Notes under the pieces: model-generated
What the model saw: the letters and a program-made list of their open reading frames with translations, nothing else
Databases searched by the model: none
Told to the model about the DNA's origin: nothing
Position numbers and translations under genes: made by a program
NCBI RefSeq assembly: GCF_001839655.2
Contig: NZ_CP056087.1
Location: forward strand, 620,001 to 684,000
Length of the DNA: 64,000 nucleotides
Origin: Pseudomonas argentinensis
GTDB taxonomy: Bacteria > Pseudomonadota > Gammaproteobacteria > Pseudomonadales > Pseudomonadaceae
Direction of reading: 5' to 3'
In this document: positions 63,419-64,000 of the stretch, piece after piece
How positions within the stretch are numbered: position 1 is the stretch's first letter
Layout: each line of letters starts with the position of its first letter

Positions 63419-64000
63419 CAGGCGGCTCCTACCCGTTGATAACGTAGCAACGCCACGGCGCGTTCGCCGGCGTCGTTGCCCAGTTTATAGACGATGTTCG
63501 GGCCCAGGCTGTAGCCCTTGCGCGATGCGGCCAGAGCCACCGCCAGCATGGCCGGGCCGATGGCGGCGCCGCATTCGCCGATGCAGTCGGCGGGGTGCCA
63601 GATGTCGAACTCTTCCTTGACCACCCGCAGCGTGCGGCTCAGTGCCAGGGCGGCTTCCTTGAAGTAGTACTGCTCGCCGGAATTGTCGGTCAGGCGGTAG
63701 TCCATCTGCTCCATACGGCAGTTGCCATCCTTGAGCGCCTCCTGGGTGGCCTGCACCAGGCCGTCGGCGCGCAGCGGCATGTCGTCGGCTTCCACGGTGG
63801 CCTTCTCGACGCCAAAGCCCAGCCCGAAGCAGATCAGCTGTTCGGCATCCTGGCGCACCGGCGCACCGACGACCACCGCCGCTGCGCCTTCGCCCGGAAT
63901 GAAACCGTTGGAGTGGCGGCTGGTCAGCAGCCGCTGGCGCTGTTCGAAGGCGGACAGGGTGGCGGCGTTGAGAAAGGAGTCGACCCCGGCGATCAGCACG
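63418..64000 (-). CDS. Ketosynthase-like protein of type VI effector clusters, partial
   Basis: Only the last 193 or so codons lie in the window; the gene continues past 64000. The visible part is the second half of a thiolase/ketosynthase fold: LIAGVDSFLNAATLSAFEQR, SNGFIPGEGAAAVVVGAPV and CIGECGAAIGPAMLAVALAA. A classical catalytic His-Gly-Thr motif is not obvious here; the segment DCIGECGAA replaces HxxG. Similar genes precede DUF4150 effectors and may serve as adaptors rather than enzymes. This is inferred from context. Confidence 0.7.
   Translation of the reverse strand, partial: VLIAGVDSFLNAATLSAFEQRQRLLTSRHSNGFIPGEGAAAVVVGAPVRQDAEQLICFGLGFGVEKATVEADDMPLRADGLVQATQEALKDGNCRMEQMDYRLTDNSGEQYYFKEAALALSRTLRVVKEEFDIWHPADCIGECGAAIGPAMLAVALAASRKGYSLGPNIVYKLGNDAGERAVALLRYQRVGAA

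Overview
The window looks like a chromosomal segment of a high-GC Pseudomonas. The grounds are gene content and order (lhp hydroxyproline genes, pycR-pycA-pycB, aauRS with ggt and aatPMQJ, purEK), Crc/Hfq-type regulatory signals, sigma-54 promoters, and several Pseudomonas-style palindromic intergenic repeats. Family assignments come from reading motifs and gene order; no database search was run.

Layout. 144-12562 (minus strand): hydroxyproline catabolism. It holds a pyrroline-4-hydroxy-2-carboxylate deaminase-like DapA homologue, a Ser/Cys proline-racemase-family enzyme, a complete polar amino acid ABC importer, the aconitase-X enzyme LhpI, a PAS-AraC regulator (LhpR-like) and lhpA-lhpB-lhpF-lhpE. 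A CrcZ/CrcY-type small RNA with a sigma-54 promoter sits in the gap at 8375-8740. 12739-15236: two divergent L,D-transpeptidases. 15347-20531: a FadR-type GntR regulator whose probable operator also lies before two hydroxyproline transcription units, then pycR and pyruvate carboxylase pycA-pycB. 20865-25358: YajG lipoprotein, YeeE/YedE sulfur permease, lipoprotein hydrolase and an alanine/glycine:Na+ symporter. 25601-30194: a gamma-glutamyltransferase and a TRAP transporter with a sigma-54 promoter. 30668-34359: Lrp regulator, acetyltransferase, a two-gene ABC importer without ATPase, and a homocysteine S-methyltransferase. 34443-43530: glutaminase, asparaginase, a second symporter with an XRE regulator, two tandem orphan periplasmic binding proteins and aspartase. 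43866-53180: LysR regulator and the acidic amino acid system aauR-aauS-ggt-aatP-aatM-aatQ-aatJ. 53462-58143: a secreted unknown, adhP, purE-purK and two small envelope proteins. 58185-64000 (minus strand): a type VI secretion effector island with a lipase, small periplasmic proteins, a HEAT-repeat protein, a beta-propeller protein, a PAAR-like/GHH toxin and a partial ketosynthase-like gene.

How it fits together. Most of the window takes up and breaks down amino acids (hydroxyproline, Asp/Glu, Gln/Asn, Ala/Gly, gamma-glutamyl compounds) and feeds the products into 2-oxoglutarate, fumarate or oxaloacetate. Two levels of control can be read from the DNA. The first is specific: a TCGTATACGA operator for hydroxyproline genes, and a TTCGG-N4-CCGAA enhancer plus sigma-54 promoter for aatJ. 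The second is global: A-rich Crc/Hfq motifs at or next to the ribosome binding sites of several uptake genes, with a Crc-titrating RNA encoded in the same window.

Non-coding DNA is unusually rich in repeats: four copies of a REP-like element, two GTAGGGTGG palindromes, three heptad (AGCTTGC-type) hairpins, two long GGGTCTGTT inverted-repeat elements, one 280-bp multi-hairpin element, and a 141-bp MITE-like insertion lying in frame inside lhpA.
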